13,202 nucleotides of DNA from Smittium mucronatum (taxonomy: Eukaryota > Kickxellomycota > Harpellomycetes > Harpellales > Legeriomycetaceae): contig LSSL01001963.1 in the NCBI GenBank assembly GCA_001953115.1, forward strand, positions 8,490 through 21,691. Direction: 5' to 3'. The notes beneath the pieces are model-generated. The model was not told the origin of the DNA, did no database searches, and worked only from the letters and a program-made list of their open reading frames with translations. A program made the position numbers and the translations under genes. Positions 1 through 10,134 of the stretch are shown here, piece after piece. The stretch's first letter is position 1. Every line of letters starts with the position of its first letter.

Positions 1-174
1 TAGGAGCTTAATTTTATTAATCCTGTTAGAATTAGGATCTGAATAGGAGCTCAGTAGCTTCAATGAACTATCTTTTGTTGAGAAAAAGCTTAATTTCTGG
101 CTGCTTGTAACCTCAGTTACACACCTACTTGAGGCAATGCCAGGAAGGGTCTTTCGGTTGATAAATTGAACCAT
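1..174 (-). CDS. N-terminal part of an unrecognised protein, probably imported into mitochondria (partial)
   Basis: An open frame runs leftward from an ATG at 174-172 to the window edge, giving 58 codons without a stop; the carboxy-terminal part lies outside. The G+C content here is about twice that of the sequence beyond position 240, as expected of an exon in this genome. The start is the first ATG after an in-frame stop at 216-214. The protein begins MVQFINRKTLPGIASSR and continues through QKLSFFSTK. It is rich in Arg, Lys, Ser and Thr with only one acidic residue before position 35, and FFST resembles a matrix-peptidase cleavage site. This composition is typical of mitochondrial presequences; the targeting is inferred. 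Presequences carry no family signature and the mature part seen is short, so no function is assigned. An upstream 5' exon or a later start is possible. Confidence 0.6.
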   Translation of the reverse strand, partial: MVQFINRKTLPGIASSRCVTEVTSSQKLSFFSTKDSSLKLLSSYSDPNSNRINKIKLL

Positions 175-262
175 TTTCCCGTAGGTACGCAGCAGGTAGT
201 CGGGCAGAGGAGCTTATTGTAGTTAGGATAATAGTCTTTTTCTTTTTTTCATATTTTTTTGG
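175..262 (-). promoter_or_regulatory. Leader and proximal upstream region of the left-hand gene
   Basis: Positions 175-235 keep the higher G+C of the adjacent reading frame but contain an in-frame stop (216-214) and no ATG in that frame, so they are best read as 5' leader on the minus strand. Beyond about 236 the sequence becomes T-rich on the plus strand (A-rich on the minus strand), marking the edge of the transcribed unit. No TATA box or other element is clear enough to call. This is inferred from composition only. Confidence 0.3.
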
Positions 263-3200
263 TATAGTTTTTAATGACGTTATCTTACAATAAAATTCCG
301 TGATACAAAAATTTTTCTAATTTTGTAAAAAATATCCGAATAAAAATATAGTAAGAATAGTATCTTCACTATATTTAACTCAAAATCTAAAAAATATATT
401 TATAATATTATATAAGTTATTTTTCACAAACTAGAGAAAATTATATTCAGTTTATATTAAGCTGCACATAATTTTTGCCTATATTCGGTGCTAAAAATTA
501 CAGGGATTTTATACCGGTAGAATTATTATATCGCACAATTATTTAGTTAATTTCGGATTTGATTTTTATATAAATATTTTAAAAATAAAGAATATAAAGA
601 ATTGTGAATAATTTTACACTTTGGAAGATCTATATGAAAAATATAATACTCAAACAAAAAATTTCGGTTTGAAACATATATTTTTTAATTTAGAGTGCCA
701 TACTAAACATATTATTCGTCTCATTGCTACTGATTTATAGGATATCTTGTATAATAATAAGAGCTATTAAAAATTAAAATAGGGTTTTAACTCAGATAAA
801 TTTATATACATTGACAGAATTATAGAGAAATCACAGTATTAAATTGTGATTAGGTAAATTATTCAAGATATTTCAATAAAAAATTAAAAAGCTGACCAAA
901 AAAAAAGGATGGTTCATGGTATTTTTGTGTGAAGGAAAAACGTGAAACTTTCATTTATCTCCTATCACTTCCCACTGATATATGCTTTGTGATTGAACTA
1001 AGTCTAAAAATTAAATATCAGGGCTGAATGAATCATAAAATGCTAATGGACATGCATAAAACATGATCAGGATTGTTTTAAGGCAATTGGAGGATCAAAC
1101 CATTCCAAACTGAACTATCTATTTGAAGAAATTTTTAATTTTTAATGATTCGAATATATTCAACCTATGTCTGAAAAAATATGAGCCATATACGCTATTG
1201 TATTTTTAAATAAAAAGAAATTTTTTTTTGTTAAATAATCTTACGTAAATCTTTATAAATAAGATTGTTATTCCTATAAAATGTTTAGTACTCCCAGCTT
1301 ATTCCAATACAATAAAAAAATTTCTTTTCTGGAATGATATTGACAATTATTTTAGAAAAACTCAATTTTAATATTCTACTTGAATACTAAAATGGAAATT
1401 TTTTATTTTAATTTTTCTTAAAGAACCGTCTAAAAATTAATTTGGACTTTTATTTCGTTTTTTTTAATTCGAAGTTTTACAAAGAATTAAATTAAGTAAT
1501 CGAAATTTCAATACAATATTACCTGTTCATTTTTTTTTAGATATTTAAAGCTGAATTTTAAAATCAAAGAAATATATACTCAGTTAATTTTTATTAAATT
1601 GTAATCAAGTAATCGAAATAAATCAGAGGATATAAAATTTCAAAAAAAACTCTAAACTCAATATTTTTCTTTTTTTTTTATTGTAACTTTTTTTCTATCA
1701 GGGATTAAGAATCAATACGATTAAATTTAAATATTTCGAATAAATTATAAAGTCTAGACATTTCCATGATTTTTCATTTCTAAAGATAATGAGCGCTTCT
1801 TTATGAAACAGGACCCATATCTTATAAATAACCAAGGCTAAAGCTACCGTAATATTCATTGATTATTTTAAAATTTGAGGTAAATTTAATATTTAATATT
1901 TTAACAAAAAAACAATCATTATGATTTCGCCTCGATTTTAAATGAAAATCTATTATAAGAAAGAAACTTAATCTTCTTGATTAATAAAAATGACACAAAA
2001 ATTAGCGTTTTTGCAAAATATTAATATTTTCGAACATTTTTTCCGTATTGAAAAATAATTAAGATTAAAAATAAGTCATTTTTGTACAATTAATATTCTA
2101 ATATTTTTAGTAGTGAATACCAATTTAAATCGTGGATTTACACATTAATGATAGAAAATAAAAAAATCTTGAGTTTTCTTATTTCCCACAAGAATTTTTC
2201 AGGTTTATATCTATCCAGGGAAATAAAAATGCTAGTTCTGAATTAAATAAGATCCTCTTTTGTCACTCATAAATTTTTTTTTATTAAGCTATGAGAACCA
2301 TATCTTTATCCTTGGATTAAATATATTATATCAGCAGTTGGGGTTTTTACTTCAAAAAATCAGATAGTTGGATATTTTAGTTTTTTTTAAATATAATTTT
2401 ATTTGAAGGAAAAATTAGTAGAAAAATAGGATGAAAACAATAATAAAGTGCATTTAAGGCATATTAAAGGTCATTTTACCAGGCTCAGTTTTATTCTTAT
2501 ATCAATTCACTGGCTGAGTGCTTAGAAGAAACCGAAAATATATCCATAATTCAATACAATACATCCTAAACTGCGTCAATTACAATAGTCGACTAAGGTT
2601 ATGCAGTATTGACAATTTAAAAATCTATCGAAGTTTGAATTTGTTATTTTAAATTCCGATATTATTGGTAAATATTTACTTGATCTGAACAAAGACAATA
2701 TTATAATTTTTTCTCCGTTTTTATTGGATTAATTGAAAAACTGATCAAAAAAAGAATAATTTTGTAGAATATTGTGGAAAATTTATCGTTGTCATTCATT
2801 GAAACTATGTTTCAGAACCCATGCAATACCTAATTCATAGAGATGCCCCAGAATAAAAATAATGAGCTTTTATATAAATATCTTATAAAATTATACAAAA
2901 ATATATCATAAATTATTTAATGATAAAATATATCAATGAATGGGTTTATATATATCTTTCTATTAAAATAACAAAATTAGTTTTGATCTTAATAATCTAA
3001 ATTTTTAAATAGATAATGTATGTTATTTGTTGATTTATTGAATTTACAAATAATGACTTTCAATTTATTTTCTTTTATCACATAAAATAAACCTTTAAAT
3101 TATGTTAATATTTTTAAATCGGCTATTTTTAATTCACGAAAATTAAGAATATTCATTTTTTATATTATTGTGATTTTTTTTTAATAAAAATTCAAATCAA

Positions 3201-3378
3201 ATACGAAGTTTCTCGAGAACATTGATTTTTTATATTTCTTGATTGTATTTCAAATCATCTTAATTTTTTCTATTAATCCATAACTGATCTAAACAAATTT
3301 CTATTAACTTTGAGCGATTAATTTAGGTTTTGAGATTCACGGGGAACATAAATCATCTTGCTATAATTAAAATCTTCA

Positions 3379-3396
3379 CCCTCCCCCCCTCAACCC
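3379..3396 (-). other. Potential G-quadruplex motif (i-motif on the plus strand)
   Basis: The plus strand has CCC, T, seven C, TCAA, CCC. On the minus strand this reads GGG, TTGA, GGG, G, GGG, A, GGG, which meets the standard four-run G-quadruplex pattern with loops of 4, 1 and 1 bases. It stands alone in a region of roughly 20 percent G+C, where such a run is very unlikely by composition. No gene lies nearby, so any role is unknown. Confidence 0.6.
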
Positions 3397-3720
3397 AAAT
3401 TATAAATTAACCGTTCTTAAACCGATGCATAGGTCGTTTAAAGTGGTTTATATTCCAGATATAGTTAATCGATGATAAATTTATTTTTTTTCCTAATTTT
3501 TTTTTGTAAATTTCTATCAAGTTAATATTATTTTCAATATAAAAATACTCGAAGAAATAGTTGAAGTTTATAATTTGGGTACTAGAAAATTAAAAACCCT
3601 TTTTATTTTATTTTATAATTCAGATAAATACAGTCGAATTGATTCATCTTATATATTTAAATAACATAATTTCTAATAAAAGTTAGTAGAAAAAATTCTT
3701 TCTTTACAAAGAATATTATA

Positions 3721-3770
3721 TGATAATTTAATTATCAGGTTATTTTATTTAAACATGATAATTTAGTTAT
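3721..3770. repeat. Short palindrome and its imperfect direct copy
   Basis: TGATAAT and ATTATCA (3721-3727 and 3731-3737) form a 7-base inverted repeat around TTA. A near copy (14 of 15 bases) begins at 3756, 35 bases later. In such AT-rich DNA this may be chance or a small local duplication. Confidence 0.35.
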
Positions 3771-4380
3771 TATTTTTTTTGAATTGGGTAACTTTGTGTA
3801 TATTGACCTAATTTCAGTACGGATCCTTTTAGTTGCAGTGCTATTTTTTTGTAGATTAAACATCAAAAACCTGGAAAAAAATTACAAGCTCGAAAAATCA
3901 CTGAAAATATTTTAATATATTATTTCAGCCAATAATATATGAAAATTAATAAATGAGAATCAGAAAAAAATAGGAATAAATAAAGAAAACCCCGGAATAA
4001 AAATTTTCTCTTTTCAGATTTAAAGTTTATGCACCAATATTTTTAAATTCATTTATTTTATGAAATATACAAAGAGCGTTTTATTTTAAAAAAATTAATA
4101 TCAGTATAAGATTTAAAGAAAATTTTCAAATAATATCCAATTATCCCAGAAAAATTTATGTTACTTTATTATATCTAATGTAATTTTAAGATATTATAGA
4201 TTATGTGATTATATGGTAATTTTTTTGGAATGATCACCATATCTAAAACTCGATTTCAACAAAAACTAGATAATTTTAATTTAATAGCAAGCAATTTTAT
4301 TATTAATAAGATTATTATTTTATAATTTATAAAAAAAAATTAATAATCAAAAAACACTTTCAAAGAAATAAGAAATAAAA

Positions 4381-5220
4381 ATTAATGACCTAATCAACCT
4401 CATCTATCACATCAAAAAGTCAAACTTCTCAACCTAATCAACTAAATCAATATCAATAGCCACAACGATCTCATAAAAATCATTATTCTTAACATTCAAA
4501 TCTAATAACTCAAATAAATCGTCTTTGATACTCACAAAAATCACATCTACTCATAAAATTCATCAAATAAATCAACCTTCATTACCTATCATCTTTACCG
4601 TTTCTTTGCACCACATTATCTTATTCGAAAAAACTTATTATCTTCTAAATCCACTTCATTTACCACAATATTCTTAATTAGATCAATTAAAATTTACATT
4701 TATTCTATCGATTATATCAGCAATAGCCACCTCAACATCATTAACCTCTTTAAATTTGTACTCACAAAATTAACCAAAAATATTTCATAACCAAATCAAC
4801 TTATGAAATTTAAAAATTCAACGACTTAAACTATTTTAAATTTAAAAACATCAACCCATTTATTTAATCAGTATTAAATTCATCAAAATTGCCACATTAA
4901 ACTCATCAACCACATTTACCTAGCTATATAAATTATATATCTTATATAAAATCATTGAAAAAATTAATGTTAACTATATTTTCTTCAAAAAAATCTAACT
5001 AGATCAAACTCAAAATCATTATCGTATCTTTACCCCCAAAAAAATCAACTAATAAAACCTTAAACACTCAAAATTAACTAATTCAACTATTTCAAAAATA
5101 ACTAATATAACTCTAGCTACATCTACCATATAAAAAATAATTTATAAATTCTTGTAAAAAAATTAATAAAAACCTTCTAAGTCTCATCAATCTCATCATA
5201 ATTAACCTTATCCCAAATTT
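4381..5220. repeat. Strand-asymmetric, G-depleted degenerate repeat tract
   Basis: Counted by eye, these 840 bases contain about 26 G but about 175 C on the plus strand, a skew of roughly -0.74; flanking sequence shows no such bias. Words such as TCATCAA, ATCAACC and CTCATCA recur irregularly. A few longer words repeat with variable spacing: CAATAGCCAC at 4454 and 4721, and TACTCACAAAA at 4529 and 4759. On the minus strand these become GATGA, GTTGAT and GGTTGA, so every frame that stays open is rich in Asp, Glu, Val and Asn. One example is a 38-codon stretch that includes EIVVAIDIDLVD. Stops and frame changes interrupt every such stretch. It could be a decayed acidic repeat protein on the minus strand, a degenerate satellite, or the result of one-strand cytosine loss. 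The asymmetry is seen directly; the origin is open. Confidence 0.7.
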
Positions 5221-6251
5221 ATTAACCTCAGAAATTTCAGCCTCGAATAGAATAAACCAAGAATCTAGTGTAAATATGATGTAATTTTCCAAGGACTGTC
5301 ATTTTATCTGATCATTTTTAGCCGAAATCATAATATCTTCTACCTTTTAATTTATCCCCCCTTTTCTAGAGATAAAAATAATATCAAAAAATCTGGAATA
5401 GCCTAACAGATTAAAAAAACCTCAGCTGCGAATGTCCATTGAAAATGTTAAAAATCTGTTTTTAATTTAATTATATCTTATAATATCTTATTTTTTCTTT
5501 AAAGTGATATAATTATTTTTATTGGAATTACTTAGCTAATATTTATTTACTAATCTGTATTTAAATATATTATGTAAAATCCTTTAATAAAAATTAAAAA
5601 AAAATTCTTAATTTTTTATAAATTTTAGTTTAAAATAACTCGTATTTTTCATCTTTTAGTAAAAAAATTCAATTATTATTATTATTTGGATTAGTAAAAA
5701 TTGATTTTATATAACGACATATATTGATAAATCCACAACAAAAAATACTAAAGATGAATAAATTTTTTTCTAGGATCGAATTAACTTTTATCTTTTTTTG
5801 TCTCCTAATTGAATTTCTTTGAGATGGTAGTGTATTATTAATAACACCAGTTTTTACAATTTTTTCTAGAAGTTCGTAAATATGAATTTATTTCTCTATC
5901 TTCAAAAACTCTATACTTGAGAAATTTATATCTTTCCATTTGAATTTTTATCTTATACATTTAAAAATATATTATCATGATTAAAATCGCCAATGAATCG
6001 AAAATTTTGAAGTTAAAGGAGTCAATTATTTTTGATATTCCCTTCTGCGAATATTATGATAACTCTTTACCTTAAATCTTTAATAATATAGTTTTACTGA
6101 TTTTCTTTGATGGAGTAAAATAACTTTCAATTATTTTATTTTATTCTAATTTATCGAACCTAGGGTTATTTTGGCTTTTACAGTTGTAGAATATATGTTT
6201 AGGACATTAATAAAATAGATGGGATTTGAAGAACTGTATCTTAATAACTCC

Positions 6252-6273
6252 GCCTTAACATTTCTGTTAAGGC
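6252..6273. repeat. 8-base perfect inverted repeat, 6-base loop
   Basis: GCCTTAAC and GTTAAGGC flank a 6-base loop. The stem is half G+C, unusual for its surroundings, and T-rich sequence follows. It has the look of a hairpin but has no gene beside it. Confidence 0.4.
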
Positions 6274-6710
6274 TTTTCAGGCTGTTGCTATATATGAGCA
6301 AATATATAAGACCCCTCAAGCCAGTTTTGGTTTTTTTCAAGGTAATGTTTTTTTATTATTTCCAAAATATCAGAAATGAATCCAAATTTTTTTCATTTTG
6401 ATATGAAACCCGTTTTTGAAAGATTAAAAGCATTTCTGTTAGAAATCAATTGCGTCCGATGATATCTTGAAACAATTATTCTCCGTTATTTTCATTCTTT
6501 TTTCTTAATATATCCTTTACATTTTTTGAAAAGAGGAACAAACAGTTTTTCCAGAAAATATTAATTGAAAATATTCTTATGGGCTATTTTATCTGAAGTG
6601 CTAAATCTGTGACTAGGTTATCCTGAGATGGATTTAATCAAATTTTTCTTTTTTCTTTAGTACCATTTAGAAACCCTAGCAGAGAATTCATTGTCTTCAA
6701 TACTCATTTA

Positions 6711-6789
6711 ACGCGTTTTAATTAAACATAATTTCATTTATATGACTGTTATTACCGCTAATATTACAGTATAGAGCCCTCTAACGCGT
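6711..6789. promoter_or_regulatory. Two ACGCGT words in matching context
   Basis: TAACGCGTTT occurs at 6709-6718 and again at 6782-6791, with core ACGCGT at 6711-6716 and 6784-6789. ACGCGT is the MluI cell-cycle box bound by MBF in budding yeast. In this composition fewer than one copy is expected in the whole window. The nearest firm gene start is 3.6 kb away, so a regulatory role is speculative. Confidence 0.15.
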
Positions 6790-6883
6790 TTGAATATCGA
6801 ATAAGCATCTAATTTTGATTCAGAAGAAATTCTTTCGAACATCTTTTTAGGGTTAACTAAAATAATATCCCGGAGCATAAATG

Positions 6884-6917
6884 ATATCCTGAAAAATAAG
6901 CCCCATTTTCAGGATAT
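6884..6917. repeat. 12-base perfect inverted repeat, 10-base loop
   Basis: ATATCCTGAAAA at 6884-6895 is the exact reverse complement of TTTTCAGGATAT at 6906-6917, with a C-containing 10-base loop. It is the longest perfect short-loop hairpin I found. At this base composition about one such hairpin could arise by chance in a window this size. Confidence 0.45.
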
Positions 6918-7971
6918 GAAAATTTAATAAAAATCTTTATCAGTATCGAATGGTTAAAATTTTCCTGTTTTTACCTTTTTTTTTGTCACTATTTCTAGTA
7001 GAATATATTGATTTAATTATTATATCAGTATTTTGATATTTAAAATTAACTTAATCGATCCCTTGGAATTCCAGAGTAATTTTTTTAAAATATCCTGTCA
7101 TTTGATAATTATCATATTTCAAAATGTGGTTTTGAGGATTAATATAATTTTACAGATTCGTATTAATTATATACTTTCAAATATACATTGAATTATTTAT
7201 GCTTTTTTTATACAAAAATTCTCTGTGGTTTTGTAAAGTTTATATGCTTTTGAGAAATTAACTAGGATGTTTTGAAATCTGCTTTCACTTTCTTTTCATT
7301 TATTTCGATTTCTGGCATTGATATAAAAAATAGAGTAATCATTTAATCGGATATTTTAATATCTAACAGTTTTTTGCTAATTAAAATATAACTTTTGTAT
7401 TCATATCAATACTAAGTTAAAAAAAGCGTGTTGGACCTCTAATTTTTTATTTGAATACAAAAAGTGGCCATAACTTGAATATTATATCATTTTCTATCGA
7501 TAATATTGGTTATAATTTTTAATTCTTATAATCCTATCAAATTTTTAAATATAAAAAAATATGGAAATGGAAACCAAAAACACAAAATAAAAAAAGGAGC
7601 TGATATTTTTTCGTAATGTTTTCCAAGATATTTTTATTCAGAATATTATCCAAAATTGATTCGTTACACTAAATATAATTTCAGATTTACAAATAAAATT
7701 TCGGGGTTTCAAATAATTTTGAGATTTTTATTTCCGAACAACTTTCTGTGATTAGTTGATCATTAAAATTATGAAAAAAACAGGTAATTATTATATAAGG
7801 TTTCTAGTGATAACCCAAATATTTTAGGCTGAGTAATGAAATTTAATTAAAAAGAGGAAGAACTGCTTCAAAGATTTTTTTTAATTATGATGTTGAATTT
7901 TTGAAACTTTGCATTTAGTTGATGAATACTGATGTTTTTCATTGGTAAAATCAATAAATATGTACTTCATT

Positions 7972-7985
7972 TATATATATATATA
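7972..7985. repeat. TA dinucleotide microsatellite, 7 units
   Basis: Seven uninterrupted TA units. This is ordinary for such AT-rich DNA. Confidence 0.8.
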
Positions 7986-8634
7986 ATTATTAAAATTCGC
8001 CTTTTTATTTTATTTTCTTAATAAGAAAAAAAATAACAGAAAATGTGGTTAAAATCGTTATATCATGAGATATAAATTAAATGGGTAGGTTGATATATTT
8101 AAAATCGATAATACTTAACAGATTTTGATGGATTTAACTGAAATCAAATGGTGATGATTCAAATAGTAATTTCCAAGTTCCTAAATATATAATACCTAAT
8201 ACACATTTTTCGCCGATCACATTCGTAAATCTGGAACAATTTTTATAGGAATATATTGTGATAATTATTTTTCACTTACATTAAAAGAAAGATCCTGTGT
8301 TTTTGATTTGAAAATGAAAAAGCTAATAGTTAAATAGTTAAATATAGATACATTTTTCTTTTAAACCTAAACATTAAGATCTTTACAAAAAAGGGATAAA
8401 ATCTTTCGATTAATAGAATGAATATATCTATTCAACTCAACTAATATTTAGCCCCGATGTATATATACAGGTCATTTTCTTACGGAATTTTGACATCAAT
8501 ACCACATTTGAGTAAGAATATATCTTTATTGAATATATTGGAGATGAGATATGATTAAGATCTCAATAGTATCAATGTAATATTTTTCGCTTAAAACAAG
8601 TAAATTCTTGATCCCTATAACCTCAGCCAAACTC

Positions 8635-8683
8635 CAACTGTAAAAAGCATCAGTGAGTGAGTAGAGGGTAGACCTTACAGTTG
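8635..8683. repeat. 9-base inverted repeat spanning a G-rich loop
   Basis: CAACTGTAA at 8635-8643 pairs perfectly with TTACAGTTG at 8675-8683, enclosing 31 bases that include GTGAGTGAG and AGAGGGTAG. The enclosed segment is richer in G than its surroundings. It could fold as an RNA or DNA stem, but no known RNA family is recognised. Confidence 0.35.
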
Positions 8684-9384
8684 TTATATTTTATTCTATT
8701 TCCTAGGCATTATATATATTATCCGGCAAATCAGCTTTGGATGATTAATGTCTATTTTTTTCCAATAAGATTTTATAATAAATCCTTTAGCGCGTTTTTA
8801 AATGGATTTGTCTTAAAATAAAACTTAATAAAAAACCCCCCATGGGAATTCTGAGGAAGGTCATAACTATAACTTAAATATCAATTTGAAGGCATCGATT
8901 AACACGCATTTTTACTAAATTATTGGCCATTAATTTAAAAAATTTAAATTCCTAACAATCAAGCAACAATTTTAAAAAAATACTATCATTTTCATTCCCA
9001 ATTAAACTTTTACAGAGATGGGTATTTTTATATGTTGGAACGAATTTACCTACTTTACAATATTATTAATATTTAATTGAAATTTCGCAGATTTTAATCA
9101 TAAGCCTAGAAGAAATATCGAATTGAAAATATTCAATAAAGAATTTTTTTCCACTTCCAATTATTTATATGGTTAATATGTAATAAATGGCTCGTGTTAC
9201 ACTGTAAATTAATGAGATAAATATAAATCTGAATTTCTTTCAAAAATACAAATCACGTTTTGTAGTAAAAGATATTCGAGTTTATTTACTTTGCATTGGT
9301 ATTTCTCGTAAATTATTATTTTTTATTCGATGTTATACTTCCATAATTAGATTAGCCTTAGCCATTCAGTTGTGATCCTAATAT

Positions 9385-10134
9385 TCACTTTTTAGCATCC
9401 AAATGAATTAAAAATTTTGTTTGAAATTTTTTATTGGTTAAAAACGGTAGATGTTCAAGACAAATACGTGAGATCAAGAAATCCACAGAACCCACCCAAT
9501 CCATGTCAAGTTGGACCGGTGTTAGTTCGTGTTCATAAATGAATACCAATAACATATTTTCAATGGGCGTGGAGATATTTTATTTATCATGAAAGCACTA
9601 GAACTCTTGTCTTTGCAAGATTCGATGGTGTCGTCTTTTTGCACTCTGTTTAATTAAACTGAATTGGATTAATTAGGAAAATAATAGAGGTAAACATTTA
9701 TCGGTTATAAAATAACGATGTATATTATAAAATTGATCTTCTGTTAGCTGATATAAACTGAATCTTGACGATGGAAGCAAAAAAAAAATAAACGTTTCTC
9801 TAGTAATTGATAAGGCTACCTTTTATCATGGTTCATATATATTTTTCGTTTCAAACAAGACCTATAAGTGCGCTGTTTATTCAGCCAATAATATTTGGCA
9901 AAGTAAAAAATGGGAGTTGGGAATAGAACAGAGCCATATGTATATAAATGTCCATTAAATGCATACGTAAAAAATATGATCCAATGGAACACATTTGGAA
10001 CAGTCTAATATATTAACAACCTATTATAGAAAATTAACATTGCAGATATATCAGCTATTGGTTTAGATGAAAAACACAATTGGTTATTGCTATTATTAAA
10101 GACGGGAGGTCTATTTAAGTTTTGCGGTTTTTGA
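9385..10134. other. G+C-elevated island, possible decayed coding sequence
   Basis: G+C rises to about 37 percent over 9481-9660 and about 33 percent over 9841-9900, close to the exons. On the plus strand a frame at 9396-9653 is open for 85 codons except for one TGA at 9540-9542. A second frame is open for 68 codons at 9752-9955. A third gives 32 codons from an ATG at 9910, then 34 codons at 10030-10131 in the same frame after two stops. The minus strand is also open: 56 codons from an ATG at 9555 to a stop at 9387-9385, and 62 codons at 10004-9819. The segments do not join into one gene and match no family I recognise. A broken gene or element is the likeliest reading, with strand uncertain; conserved non-coding sequence upstream of cullin-1 is an alternative. 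Confidence 0.3.

Larger units (their letters stand above)
263..4380. other. AT-rich intergenic sequence, no intact gene
   Basis: This stretch is dominated by A and T runs, with stops in all six frames every few dozen codons. No start-to-stop frame here reaches 60 codons, and no tRNA, rRNA or spliceosomal RNA is recognisable. Two places have raised G+C (about 30 to 33 percent by count): roughly 901-1125 and 2461-2640. Each has a modest open frame on the plus strand (43 codons at 896-1024 and 33 codons at 2468-2566), neither resembling a known protein. They may be remnants of old genes, but frames of this size are expected by chance. A C-rich block at 3379-3396 and a small repeat pair at 3721-3770 are listed separately. 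Confidence 0.7.
5221..9384. other. AT-rich intergenic sequence, no intact gene
   Basis: This is AT-rich filler like the left-hand stretch, without the strand bias of 4381-5220. Two overlapping frames of about 60 codons on opposite strands around 6146-6401 are not credible genes. Stop-free stretches of up to 54 codons elsewhere (for example minus strand 8690-8529) match what composition predicts. Three hairpins, a TA repeat and a pair of ACGCGT words are listed separately. I see no RNA gene or transposon ends. Confidence 0.7.

Noticed and set aside
4381..5220. Interstitial telomere repeat reading of the G-rich minus strand (GATTAGGTTGAG)
   Set aside because: There is no regular unit; the words recur at irregular spacing and with different lengths, so a telomere-type array is not supported.
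6140..6165. tRNA-like internal promoter box (GGTTCGAT on the minus strand)
   Set aside because: The flanking bases cannot form the T stem, and no A box or cloverleaf fits upstream.
6146..6340. Minus-strand frame of about 64 codons
   Set aside because: It has no ATG, only a TTG, is Ile/Leu/Asn/Ser-rich as random AT-rich DNA would be, and overlaps a frame on the other strand and a hairpin.
6219..6401. Plus-strand frame of 60 codons with an ATG
   Set aside because: It is a run of Leu, Phe and Tyr codons from T-rich DNA with no recognisable motif; frames of this length are expected by chance at this composition.
8526..8690. Minus-strand stop-free stretch of 54 codons that looks protein-like
   Set aside because: It has no start codon, and by rough estimate about ten stretches this long are expected by chance in the intergenic part of this window.
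9752..9955. Possible FLYWCH-type zinc finger relic (NKTYKC segment)
   Set aside because: Only a loose Tyr-x-Cys resemblance is present; the second Cys and the His-x-His half are not visible, and the opposite strand is equally open.
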